A stretch of 64,000 nt of DNA from Streptomyces sp. NBC_00663 (lineage in GTDB: Bacteria; Actinomycetota; Actinomycetes; Streptomycetales; Streptomycetaceae). This document shows, piece by piece, positions 40,047 to 47,832 of the stretch (position 1 is its first letter; each line of letters starts with the position of its first letter). Under the pieces are notes generated by a model that saw only the letters and a list, made by a program, of their open reading frames with translations, had not been told where the DNA came from and did no database searches. The stretch spans positions 5,394,001 through 5,458,000 of the forward strand of contig NZ_CP109027.1 of assembly GCF_036226885.1 (NCBI RefSeq). The letters are read 5' to 3'. The position numbers were made by a program, and so were the translations under genes.

Positions 40047-40559
40047 ATGGTCAGCAGCGAGTACGAGCGCAGGATCGCCGCCCGGTTCGCCACTTTCGAC
40101 CAGGACGGCAACGGCTACATCGACCGGGCGGACTTCAGCGCGGCGGCCAAGGCGCTGCTCGCGGAGTTCGGGACCGCGGCCCGGTCGGACAAGGGCCAGG
40201 CCCTGTACGGCGGCGCGGAGGCGTTCTGGCAGGGCATGGCGGGGATAGCGGACCGGGACGGCGATCAGCGCATCACCCGGGACGAGTTCGTGAACGGGGC
40301 CGTCAAGCGGCTGCGGGACAATCCCGAGCGGTTCGCCGAGATCGCCCGCCCCTTCCTGCACGCGGCCCTCGCCGTGGCCGACCGGGACGGTGACGGGACG
40401 GCCACCGTCGAGGACGCCGCGCGCGTGCTCAGGGCCCTCGGCGCGGAGGAAGGCGTCGCCCTCGCCGCCGCGAGCGCCCTCGACACCGACGGTGACGGGA
40501 AGATCGCCGAGGCCGAGATCGTGCCCGCCTTCGCCCGCTACTTCACCGTCCCGGAATAG
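40047..40559 (+). CDS. Calerythrin-like EF-hand calcium-binding protein
   Basis: 170 residues with four EF-hand loops: DQDGNGYIDRAD (Asp in the twelfth position, usually Glu), DRDGDQRITRDE, DRDGDGTATVED and DTDGDGKIAEAE. The spacing and the N-terminal MVSSEYERRIAARFATF match Streptomyces calerythrins, cytosolic Ca2+ buffers or sensors linked to aerial growth in some species. The start follows a GAGA-type ribosome site. The 3' end overlaps the convergent CoA ligase gene by 17 nt. Confidence 0.9.
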   Translation: MVSSEYERRIAARFATFDQDGNGYIDRADFSAAAKALLAEFGTAARSDKGQALYGGAEAFWQGMAGIADRDGDQRITRDEFVNGAVKRLRDNPERFAEIARPFLHAALAVADRDGDGTATVEDAARVLRALGAEEGVALAAASALDTDGDGKIAEAEIVPAFARYFTVPE

Positions 40560-42081
40560 CGGAACCGGAATCCGCGTCAGCGGAGCCCGAATAACGCTCG
40601 CGCAGTTTGTACTTGAGCACCTTCCGCAGGGTCTCGTTGCGCGGAAGGGCGTCCACCACCTCCAGCTGCTCCGGCAGCTTGTGGACCGACAGCCCTTCCG
40701 CGCGGAGGTAGGAGACGGCGGCGGCAAGCGTCAACTCCGGGCCCCCGCCCGCCGGTTCGATCACCGCGCACACCCGCTCGCCCCGCTCCTCGTCCGGCAG
40801 CCCCACCACCGCCACGTCCCCCACCGCCGGGTGCGCGGCCAGCAGGTCCTCGATCTCCTTCGCCGAGATGTTCTCGCCCTTGCGGATGATCACGTCCTTC
40901 GCGCGGCCGGTGAGGACCAGATGCCCGGAGTCCTTGAGGAACCCCAGGTCGCCGGTGCGCAGGAAGCCCTCCTCGTCGAAGGCCTCCGCCGTCTGCGCCG
41001 GGTTCAGATAGCCCTGGCAGACCGCCTCGCCGCGCAGCCGCACTTCCCCGTCCACGATCCGTATCTCCATGCCCGCCGGCGGGCGGCCCTCCGTCGTCGC
41101 GAGGTTCTCCGTGGTGTCGTCCGGCGAGCCCATCGTGATCATCGGCACCTCGGTCATGCCGTACCCGTGGGTGAGCTGGACGCCCATCTCGCGCACGACC
41201 GCGTGATAGACCTCCGGAGGCTTCGGCGCCCCGCCGCCCGCGAGCAGCCGCAGGGTGGGGATGACGGGCGTGCCCGGCTGCTTGCGCTGCTCCGCCAGGA
41301 ACATCGAGTAGAACGCCGTCGACCCGCCCGCCACTGTCACCCCGTGCTTGCGGTACCCCTCCAGCGCGTCCGGCAGCGCGAACTGCTCGAACATCACCGC
41401 CGGGAAGCCGTACAGCAGCAGCATCACCGTGTAGTCGGGGCCCGCGATATGGGCGTACGGGAAGGCCATCGAGCCCACGTCGGCGGCGGAGAGGCGCAGT
41501 GCGTGGGCGAGGCAGGAGCCGCCCGCCATCAGTGAGCGGTCCGTGTGCAGGACGCCCTTGGGGTCGGAGGTGGTGCCCGAGGTCCAGTAGATCCAGCGCA
41601 CCGAGGTGCCCTCGGCGGGGGGAGCGGGGAGGGTGGCCGGGTCGCCGTCGGGGAGGTCGTCGTACGCCTCGAAGACACCCTTCGCGCCGAGGCGCCGGGC
41701 CATCGCCGGGTAGTCGAAACCCCGCCATACGCCGGGTACGGCGAAGTACTCCGCCTTGGACTCACGGAGCGCGAAGCCGACCTCGCGGTCGCGGTAGAAG
41801 GGGATGACCGGGGACTGGACGGCGCCGAGGCGGGCCAGGGCGAAGGAGAGCAGGGCCGTCTCGATCCGGGTGGGCAGTTGCCAGGCGACGACCGTGCCCG
41901 GACGCACGCCCATGCCGTACAGCCCCGCCGCCACCCGCTCGGCACGCGCGCGCAGCTCGCCGAAGGTCAGGGTGCGGTCGTCCTGGAGGAGGACCGGACG
42001 GTCGGGGGTCAGGCCGGCGCGGCGCGCGGCCAGGTCCCAGAGGGTGCGGGCGGAACTCAGGGAGTGCGGGGTCTCGTTCAC
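40543..42081 (-). CDS. Acyl-CoA synthetase (AMP-forming), cyclohexanecarboxylate-CoA ligase-like
   Basis: 512 residues of the ANL superfamily: A3 IYWTSGTTSDPKGVLHT, A5 HGYGMTEVPMITMG, hinge LVLTGRAKDVIIRKGENIS and A10 PRNETLRKVLKYKLRE. I place the start at GTG 42081 (VNETPHSL), with AGGGGG 6 nt upstream. The longer frame beginning at ATG 42120 lacks a ribosome site and would run through a perfect operator palindrome (42099-42113). The enzyme activates a carboxylic acid to its CoA ester, presumably the first step of the surrounding catabolic regulon. The substrate is likely alicyclic or aromatic by family resemblance only. Confidence 0.88.
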   Translation of the reverse strand: MNETPHSLSSARTLWDLAARRAGLTPDRPVLLQDDRTLTFGELRARAERVAAGLYGMGVRPGTVVAWQLPTRIETALLSFALARLGAVQSPVIPFYRDREVGFALRESKAEYFAVPGVWRGFDYPAMARRLGAKGVFEAYDDLPDGDPATLPAPPAEGTSVRWIYWTSGTTSDPKGVLHTDRSLMAGGSCLAHALRLSAADVGSMAFPYAHIAGPDYTVMLLLYGFPAVMFEQFALPDALEGYRKHGVTVAGGSTAFYSMFLAEQRKQPGTPVIPTLRLLAGGGAPKPPEVYHAVVREMGVQLTHGYGMTEVPMITMGSPDDTTENLATTEGRPPAGMEIRIVDGEVRLRGEAVCQGYLNPAQTAEAFDEEGFLRTGDLGFLKDSGHLVLTGRAKDVIIRKGENISAKEIEDLLAAHPAVGDVAVVGLPDEERGERVCAVIEPAGGGPELTLAAAVSYLRAEGLSVHKLPEQLEVVDALPRNETLRKVLKYKLRERYSGSADADSGSAIPGR

Positions 42082-42098
42082 GGGTGCCCCCTGCTTGG

Positions 42099-42113
42099 CT
42101 GACGACTCGTCAG
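42099..42113. promoter_or_regulatory. Regulon operator A1
   Basis: CTGACG-ACT-CGTCAG, a perfect 6+3+6 palindrome, 18 nt upstream of the corrected ligase start and centred 27 bp from the second box. Divergent promoter of ligase and amidohydrolase genes. Confidence 0.75.
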
Positions 42114-42121
42114 GTGACATG

Positions 42122-42144
42122 CTATCTGACGATCCATCAGATAG
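42122..42144. promoter_or_regulatory. Regulon operator A2
   Basis: CTATCTGA and TCAGATAG around a seven-base centre. In the common register it reads TCTGACG-ATC-CATCAGA, one base off the consensus. It lies 37 nt before the amidohydrolase ATG. Confidence 0.75.
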
Positions 42145-42180
42145 TGCCTGTCAGGTGAACACCGTCCGGCGGAGGGGATC

Positions 42181-43413
42181 ATGCCGACCGAACTGCCCCG
42201 CATCATCAGCGTCGACGACCATGTGATCGAGCCCGCGCACCTCTTCGAGACCTGGCTGCCCGCCAAGTACCGCGACCGCGGACCGCAGCCGCTCACCGCC
42301 GGGATCGGCGAACTCGCCTACGTGGGAGGCAAGTACCAGATCACGATGGACCCGGACGGCCCGCCCACCGACTGGTGGATCTACGAGGACCTGAAGTTCC
42401 CGTACAAACGCAACATCGCCGCCGTCGGCTTCGACCGGGACGAGATGACCCTGGAGGGGATCACCCGGGAGGAGATGCGGCGCGGCTGCTGGGATCCCAA
42501 GGCACGCCTCGCCGACATGGACCTCAACCATGTCGAGGCCAGCCTCTGCTTCCCCTCCTTCCCGCGCTTCTGCGGCCAGACCTTCGCCGAGGCGCACGAC
42601 AAGGAGGTCGCGCTGGCCTGTGTGCGCGCCTACAACGACTGGATGGTGGAGGAGTGGTGCGGCGGGAGCGGCGGGCGGCTCATCCCGCTGTGCCTGATCC
42701 CCTTGTGGGACATCGAGTTGGCGGTCGCCGAGATCCGGCGCAACGCCGCGCGGGGCGTGCGGGCCGTGACCTTCTCCGAGATCCCGACCTATCTCGGCCT
42801 GCCGTCCATCCACTCCGGCTACTGGGACCCGTTCTTCGCGGTCTGCCAGGAGACCGGCACGGTCGTCAACATGCACATCGGCAGCAGCTCGCAGATGCCG
42901 GCCGCCTCACCCGACGCACCCCCCGCCGTCCAGGCCGCCCTCAGCTTCAACAACGCCATGGCCTCGATGATGGACTTCCTGTTCAGCGGTGTCCTGGTGA
43001 AGTTCCCGACGCTCAAACTGGCGTACAGCGAGGGGCAGATGGGCTGGATCCCGTACGCCCTCGAACGCGCCGACACCGTCTGGGAGGAGCACCGCGCGTG
43101 GGGCGGGGTGCGCGACACGATCCCCGAGCCGCCGTCCATGTACTACTACCGGCAGATGTACTGCTGCTTCTTCCGCGACCAGCACGGCGTCGCGTCCCTG
43201 GACGTCGTCGGCCGGGACAACGCCACCTTCGAGACCGACTACCCGCACGTCGACTCGACCTTCCCGCACACCAAGGAGGTCGCCCTCGACCATGTGAAGG
43301 GCCTCGACGACGAGACCGTCTACAAGCTGATGCGCGGCAACGCCATCCGCATGCTCGACCTGGATCTCGACAGGGATCTCGACAGGGATCTCGGCAAGGG
43401 CCCCGGCGAGTAA
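42181..43413 (+). CDS. Amidohydrolase-2 family protein
   Basis: 410 residues of the ACMSD/gamma-resorcylate decarboxylase-like amidohydrolase-2 superfamily. The N-terminus reads RIISVDDHVIEPAHLFETW, where many members have a D-x-H-x-H metal pair; here it is DDHVIEP, typical of the large actinobacterial subgroup. NATFETDYPHVDSTFPHT supplies the distal Asp/His region and PTLKLAYSEGQMGWIPYALER the preceding strand. It is a (TIM)-barrel metal-dependent hydrolase or decarboxylase. GGAGGGG precedes the ATG. The last codons include a 12-bp triple repeat (DLDR, DLDR, DLGK). It overlaps the next ATG (TAATG), so is co-transcribed with the dehydrogenase pair. Confidence 0.85.
   Translation: MPTELPRIISVDDHVIEPAHLFETWLPAKYRDRGPQPLTAGIGELAYVGGKYQITMDPDGPPTDWWIYEDLKFPYKRNIAAVGFDRDEMTLEGITREEMRRGCWDPKARLADMDLNHVEASLCFPSFPRFCGQTFAEAHDKEVALACVRAYNDWMVEEWCGGSGGRLIPLCLIPLWDIELAVAEIRRNAARGVRAVTFSEIPTYLGLPSIHSGYWDPFFAVCQETGTVVNMHIGSSSQMPAASPDAPPAVQAALSFNNAMASMMDFLFSGVLVKFPTLKLAYSEGQMGWIPYALERADTVWEEHRAWGGVRDTIPEPPSMYYYRQMYCCFFRDQHGVASLDVVGRDNATFETDYPHVDSTFPHTKEVALDHVKGLDDETVYKLMRGNAIRMLDLDLDRDLDRDLGKGPGE
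43363..43398 (+). repeat. 12-bp x3 microsatellite-like coding repeat
   Basis: GATCTCGACAGG twice, then GATCTCGGCAAG, at the 3' end of the amidohydrolase gene. It adds the tail repeats DLDRDLDRDLGK. Expansion or contraction would stay in frame. Confidence 0.8.
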
Positions 43414-44546
43414 TGGACCTGTCGTACACCGCGGAAGAGGAGCAGTTCCGCGCGGAGTTGCGGCGCTGGCTGGCCACCGTACTGCCCACGCTGCCGACCA
43501 AGCCGTCCCCGGACGACTGGCCGGGCCGCCGCGCCTACGACCTGGGCTGGCAGCGCAGACTGTACGACGCCGGGTACGCGGACGTGCACTGGGACGCCTC
43601 GCCGACCCTGCGGCTGATCTTCCTGGAGGAGACCGAGAAGGCCGGAGCGCCCTATGTGGGCGCAGGGTTCGTCGGGCTGCTGCACGCCGGGCCGACCATA
43701 GCCGCCGAGGGGACCGACGAGCAGCGGGCGCGCTGGCTGCCGCCGATCCTGCGCGGGGACGAGGTGTGGTGCCAGGGGTTCAGCGAGCCCGAGGCCGGCT
43801 CCGACCTCGCGGCGCTGCGCACGCGCGCGTGGCGGGACGGGGACGACTACGTGGTGAGCGGCTCCAAGATATGGACCTCGCACGCCGAAGTCGCCGACTG
43901 GTGCGAGCTGTTGGTGCGGACGGACCCCGCGGCGCCCAAGCACCGGGGGATCAGCTGGCTCGCGATGCCGATGGACGCGCCGGGGATCACCGTACGGCCG
44001 CTCAGGACCCTCGCCGGGTCCGCCGAGTTCGCCGAGGTGTTCCTCGACGAGGTGCGGGTGCCGGTCGGCAACCGGGTCGGGGCCGAGAACGACGGCTGGC
44101 GCGTGACCATGGTGACGCTGTCCTTCGAACGCGGCACGGCCTTCGTGGGCGAGGTCGTCGCCTGTCGGCGCGTGCTGCGCGAACTCGCCGTGGAGGCACG
44201 GAAGAACGGGCGCTGGGACGATCCGGCGCTCAGGCGGCGGCTGGGGGCCCTCAACGCCGAGTTCCGGGCGTTGTGGCGGCTCACTCAGTGGAATGTGAGC
44301 GAGGCGGAGGCGCGGGGCGGGGTGCCGGGGGTGGGGGCGTCGGTCTTCAAACTGCGGTATTCGCAGGTGCGGCAGGACCTGTACGACGCGGCGGCGGAGG
44401 TTTTGGGGGAGGGGGCGTTGGACTTGAGGGCGCCCTGGGTGGTGGACCGGTTGTCGTCGTTGTCGTACACCATCGCGGCCGGGACCTCGCAGATTCAGCA
44501 GAACATTGTGGCGGAGCGGATTCTGGGGCTGCCGAAGGGGCGGTGA
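43413..44546 (+). CDS. Acyl-CoA dehydrogenase, FadE26/ChsE-type first subunit
   Basis: 377 residues. Middle domain QGFSEPEAGSDLAALRTRAW and VSGSKIWTSHAEVADWCELLV; C-terminal FAD/CoA segment LSYTIAAGTSQIQQNIVAERILGLPKG. It is followed within 4 nt by a shorter dehydrogenase gene. In mycobacterial steroid catabolism such pairs (FadE26-FadE27, FadE28-FadE29) form alpha2beta2 heterotetramers with half the usual FAD sites. The same build is inferred here. The ATG lies in a TAATG overlap with the amidohydrolase gene. Confidence 0.88.
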   Translation: MDLSYTAEEEQFRAELRRWLATVLPTLPTKPSPDDWPGRRAYDLGWQRRLYDAGYADVHWDASPTLRLIFLEETEKAGAPYVGAGFVGLLHAGPTIAAEGTDEQRARWLPPILRGDEVWCQGFSEPEAGSDLAALRTRAWRDGDDYVVSGSKIWTSHAEVADWCELLVRTDPAAPKHRGISWLAMPMDAPGITVRPLRTLAGSAEFAEVFLDEVRVPVGNRVGAENDGWRVTMVTLSFERGTAFVGEVVACRRVLRELAVEARKNGRWDDPALRRRLGALNAEFRALWRLTQWNVSEAEARGGVPGVGASVFKLRYSQVRQDLYDAAAEVLGEGALDLRAPWVVDRLSSLSYTIAAGTSQIQQNIVAERILGLPKGR

Positions 44547-44549
44547 GCG

Positions 44550-45479
44550 GTGCGGTTTCAATTGACTGTGGAGCAAAGGGCGTTGCGCGATACCGTGCGA
44601 GCCGCAGTTGGCCGTCGGGCGCCTGCGGGTTCGTCGGGGCTGGTCGCGCCCACGCGGCGGAGCCGCACATGTCACAGCCCCGCGCCCCTTAGCGGCATGC
44701 AGGTGGCCGGCGATTCCCAGCTCCGTCTTGATCGGGGGATGTGGCGGGCTCTTGGGGAGCTTGGGTTCTTTTCTCTGCGGCTGCCCGAAGCCGACGGAGG
44801 AGCCGGATTGGGGCTGCCCGAAGCCGTGTTGGCGTTCGAGGAGGCCGGGCGGGCGCTTGTGCCCGGGCCGCTCGTGGCTACGCATCTCGCCGCCGGGGTG
44901 GTGCCCGGTGCGGATACCGGGGAGGTTGTCGTGGCCGCCGCTGACGGGCGGCTCGTGGAGTGGATGGACGAGGCCGATGTCGTGTTGCCGGGGGCGGAGG
45001 GGGCCGTAGCGATGCGGTCGGTGGATCCGCTGACGCCGCTGCACCGGGTGCCCGCTCCGGCGCCCACCGATTCCGTGGCCGTCCTGCTCACCGCCGCCGA
45101 ACAGCTCGGGACGGCCACCCGCGCGTGCGAGCTGGCGGTGCAACACGCCCGGACACGTGAGCAGTTCGGGCAGCCGATCGGGGCGTTCCAGGCCGTCAAG
45201 CATCTCTGCGCGCAGCTGCTGGTGCGGGTCGAGCCGGCCCGCGCGGCCGTGTACGCGGCGGCCGTGACCGAGGACCCGGCCGACATCGCCGCGGCCCGGC
45301 TGCTTGCCGACGAGGCCGCCGTGCGCGGCGCCCGCGACTGCCTCCAGGTGCACGGCGGCATGGGCTTCACCTGGGAGTCCGAGGTGCATCTGCTGCTGAA
45401 ACGGGCATGGGTGCGGGCCCAGCGTGGCGGTGGCCGTACGGAGAGTGAGGAGCTGCTCGCGGCCGAGCTGACGGTCTGA
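44550..45479 (+). CDS. Acyl-CoA dehydrogenase, second subunit, with intergenic repeat inserted in frame
   Basis: 309 residues, shorter than a full dehydrogenase. The C-terminal half contains CELAVQHARTREQFGQPIGAFQ and HGGMGFTWESEVHLLLKRAW. This GFTWE-type ending is typical of the FadE27/FadE29-like partner subunit. The N-terminal region is abnormal: about residues 22-50 (GRRAPAGSSGLVAPTRRSRT, then CHSPAPLSG) are encoded by a copy of a Streptomyces intergenic repeat (44636-44692). It replaces part of the first helices without shifting the frame. GTG 44550 follows the first subunit directly. The core active-site region looks intact, so function may survive. Confidence 0.82.
   Translation: MRFQLTVEQRALRDTVRAAVGRRAPAGSSGLVAPTRRSRTCHSPAPLSGMQVAGDSQLRLDRGMWRALGELGFFSLRLPEADGGAGLGLPEAVLAFEEAGRALVPGPLVATHLAAGVVPGADTGEVVVAAADGRLVEWMDEADVVLPGAEGAVAMRSVDPLTPLHRVPAPAPTDSVAVLLTAAEQLGTATRACELAVQHARTREQFGQPIGAFQAVKHLCAQLLVRVEPARAAVYAAAVTEDPADIAAARLLADEAAVRGARDCLQVHGGMGFTWESEVHLLLKRAWVRAQRGGGRTESEELLAAELTV
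44636..44692 (+). repeat. Streptomyces intergenic repeat, copy 3, inside a CDS
   Basis: Begins GGGGCTGGTCGCGCCCACGC, continues GGCGGAGCCGCAC and ends AGCCCCGCGCCCCTTAG. It is the complement of the element at 9490-9543. The preceding 25 bases (GGCGCCTGCGGGTTCG) may also belong to the element. The insertion is compatible with the reading frame. Confidence 0.75.
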
Positions 45480-45983
45480 CAGGGCCCGGCCCCGGCCTGG
45501 GCTGGGCAGTCGCGGAAGCCCGTCCCGGAAATGTCGCGGACTGTGGCATACCGGAATCACGGAGCGTTGATATCGGGTTGTGTCCTATGCGTGACCCGTC
45601 ACGGCCTGGAGTCGGTGTCCTACTCCGGTACCTTCTGTGGGATGCGAGTGGTTCCGAGCACGAGCCGTGCCGGTGTTGCCTCCGAGGCGGCTCCGGGTGC
45701 GGCGGTGCGCGCCGCCTCTCGCCGGGTGGGAGGGCCGTCGGCCCCCGCCTGTTCGACTCCCCGCAGCGAGCGTCGCACAGTATGGCGCACGGGTACTCCT
45801 TCGCGCTGGAATATGCCCGAAGCGCTTGTTGGGGTGACTGTACGTCAACCATGCTGGCTCGTAAGGGACTCACGTTGTGTGACCCCGGCTTTGGCTGTTG
45901 TTCTGGCCATGCAAAAAATGGCTACGATCGTGGCCCTCGTGAGGCGCGAGGCTATGTGTCTGCCGGTTCGGATGGTGTGAGCG
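45480..45983 (+). other. 504-nt gap with promoter of the ATPase gene
   Basis: No gene is convincing here. CGTGAC-CC-GTCACG (45590-45603) is a 14-bp palindrome. Near the right end, GCCAT and ATGGC flank an A-rich GCAAAAA (45906-45922). TACGAT (45924-45929) is a good -10 hexamer for the gene starting at 45984. A 23-codon frame (45909-45980, beginning MQKMATIVALVRREAMC) overlaps this promoter and is unlikely to be translated. Confidence 0.5.
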
Positions 45984-46472
45984 GTGCAGGTGCTTCAAGT
46001 GCAGCTGGAGATCCGGCCCGACCCCGCTGAGGTGGGACGAGCACGCAGGTGGGCCCGGTCGCGGCTCGCCGGGTCCGGCATAGGGGCCGACGAGCCGCTC
46101 GCCGAGACCCTGATCCTGCTCGTGTCCGAGCTGGTGACCAACGCCGTGGTGCACACCGGCTGTCCGGCCGTGCTGCGGCTGTCGTTGCCCGGTTCCGCGA
46201 CCGAGGAGGCCACCGTCCGGTTGGAGGTGGCCGACACCAGCGGCTGTGCGCCGGTGCCGCGTTGCGCCGACGGGGACGCGACGGGCGGCCGGGGTCTCGC
46301 CCTGGTCGACGGACTCGCCGACCGCTGGGGCTGGAGCCCCGAGGGCGCGGGCAAGCGCATCTGGTGCGAGCTCGACCGGTGTACGCAGGGCCGCCGGGAA
46401 CCCGCGCCCGCCTTCGGCGGCGGCACTTCGGCGTTCGAGGGCTACGAGGGCCTGGCGTACGAAGCGGTGTAG
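45984..46472 (+). CDS. RsbW/SpoIIAB-like ATP-binding (HATPase) regulator
   Basis: A 162-residue single HATPase_c_2 domain of the GHKL fold: N box ETLILLVSELVTNAVVHTG and the G1/G2 region DGDATGGRGLALVDGLADRWG, with GAGKRIWCELDRC at the end of the core. Such proteins are serine kinases of anti-sigma antagonists or simple anti-sigma factors. GTG 45984 follows a promoter-like region. It is monocistronic; a partner STAS protein is not adjacent, though one is encoded 6 kb away at 39505. Confidence 0.88.
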   Translation: MQVLQVQLEIRPDPAEVGRARRWARSRLAGSGIGADEPLAETLILLVSELVTNAVVHTGCPAVLRLSLPGSATEEATVRLEVADTSGCAPVPRCADGDATGGRGLALVDGLADRWGWSPEGAGKRIWCELDRCTQGRREPAPAFGGGTSAFEGYEGLAYEAV

Positions 46473-46820
46473 GGGCCGCGCGATCGGTGCACGGCCGCAA
46501 AGTGGCCGGGTCGCCTCCGTCGGATGAGGGGCGGTGCGCCGTGACGTGCTTCCGTGCGCGCCTGTCACAAATGGGGCGTAAGTAATAAAAACCTTTGCTG
46601 GTGTTGACGCCGCGTGTCCGTTTGCTCACGCTTGTGGTCAGCGATTCGCCGCGAGGGGACGGCGAGGGTTTCGGTGACGGAAGCCCTTGGCGAGTGTGGG
46701 TCGTTGGTTCGGCGTCGGTTCCCTCGGGGCCGGGAACCGGGGCGGGTACGCCGGAGCCGGACGGCGGCGCGCGGTGCCGCCGTTCGGCCTTGTACCGGAA
46801 GACTTGTCCGGAAGGCCTGC
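46473..46820. other. 348-nt gap without a recognisable gene
   Basis: Lies between the convergent ATPase and cyclase genes. It contains an AT-rich patch near 46578-46592 (TAAGTAATAAAAACC), unusual for this genome, and a TTGACG at 46607-46612. No hairpin with a long perfect stem and no convincing frame with a ribosome site were seen. Confidence 0.5.
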
Positions 46821-47747
46821 TCAGAGAATGGCGACCGGTGCCACGGGAGTTCCCGTCGCGCCCGTGAACGGCTCGGGCATCGCCGACAGCAGGAACGTGT
46901 AGCGGCGCTCTTCTCCACAGGCTGTGGACAACTCTTCGAGATTCCAGTTCTGGCCCTGCAGCATCCCCATCTCCACCAGGTCCAGCGCATGCACGGGCAG
47001 CCACAGATCCTCGATCTCCGGCGGAAATATCTCGAAGGTCAGGGTGTCGTTCGCGACGGCCGCCACATCGCGCGCGTGGAACCACTGAGGCGTACGGATC
47101 GACAGGCCCGGTGACGGATAGCCGTACGCGTGCTTGTCGCCCGCGAGACACACCTGGATCTGGCCCGTCCGTACGAGCACGATGTCGCCGGCCCGCACGC
47201 GCGTGCCCGCGAGTTCCTCGGCCGCCTCCAGGTCCTCCGGGGTGACGGCGTGGCCGCCGTCCAGCCGTGCGACGCCCCGCGCGCGTGCCACGTCCAGCAG
47301 CACCCCGCGCGAGACGATGTGCCGCGCCTTGTCGATGCCGCTGAACTCGGCGCCGCCGTGCGGGGTGATGGTGTCGGCGGGGCGGCCGTTGTAGAGCCGG
47401 CCCGAGTGCGAGACGTGGGTGAGCGCGTCCCAGTGGGTGGCCGCCTGGAGGCCCATCGTCACGGCGTCGTCGCTGCACGCCACCGTTCCCGGGCCGAAGA
47501 TCTCCTGGTTGATCTGCACCATGGCGTGCAGCGGGTTGACCCGGCCCGGGATCATGCCGGTCTGCACGCCGTCCTGTTGCAGGGGCAGGGCGAGCGGGAC
47601 ACGGCGGCCCGTCCTGACCTCGGCGGCGGCCTGTCGTACCACCTCGTCGGTGATCAGGTTGAGCGTGCCGATCTCGTCGTCGGTGCCCCAACGCCCCCAG
47701 TTGTTCACGCGTTTGGCGATGTCGTGGAACTCGGCCGGCAATGTCAT
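46821..47747 (-). CDS. Cyclase-family (PF04199-like) hydrolase
   Basis: 308 residues of the kynurenine formamidase/polyketide-cyclase-like metal hydrolase family. The metal-binding region, usually HxGTHxDxP, reads ATHWDALTHVSHSGRLYNG. Other family parts are NNWGRWGTDDEIGTLNLITD at the N-terminus and RAGDIVLVRTGQ followed by PEDL-like segments. The enzymes hydrolyse amides, lactones or cyclic esters. The promoter, shared with the divergent SDR gene, has regulon boxes. It probably opens a ring or hydrolyses an intermediate of the same pathway; no direct evidence for the substrate. Confidence 0.87.
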   Translation of the reverse strand: MTLPAEFHDIAKRVNNWGRWGTDDEIGTLNLITDEVVRQAAAEVRTGRRVPLALPLQQDGVQTGMIPGRVNPLHAMVQINQEIFGPGTVACSDDAVTMGLQAATHWDALTHVSHSGRLYNGRPADTITPHGGAEFSGIDKARHIVSRGVLLDVARARGVARLDGGHAVTPEDLEAAEELAGTRVRAGDIVLVRTGQIQVCLAGDKHAYGYPSPGLSIRTPQWFHARDVAAVANDTLTFEIFPPEIEDLWLPVHALDLVEMGMLQGQNWNLEELSTACGEERRYTFLLSAMPEPFTGATGTPVAPVAIL

Positions 47748-47777
47748 CGACGCTCCCCAGGGGCTTGTCTCCGGGTA

Positions 47778-47811
47778 TCTGACGGGTCATAAAATCTAAC
47801 GGTCCGTCAGA
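47778..47811. promoter_or_regulatory. Regulon operator B (full site plus half-site)
   Basis: TCTAACG-GTC-CGTCAGA (47795-47811) is one base from a perfect palindrome. A half-site TCTGACG lies at 47778-47784. Both are in the 85-bp divergent gap between the cyclase (start 47747) and SDR (start 47833) genes. Confidence 0.7.
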
Positions 47812-47832
47812 AACCGCGGGAAGGGGCCGGTC

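Noticed and set aside
40543..40559. Frameshift or assembly error at the convergent EF-hand/ligase ends
   Set aside because: Both proteins have complete family C-termini; short tail-to-tail overlaps also occur at 13652-13662 and 19871-19884.
45531..46030. Two overlapping plus-strand frames in the gap before the ATPase gene
   Set aside because: Composition is irregular, there is no ribosome site, and they cover the -10 region of the downstream gene.
46595..47114. Small plus-strand frames after the ATPase gene
   Set aside because: No ribosome site or recognisable domain; part lies antisense to the well-supported cyclase gene.
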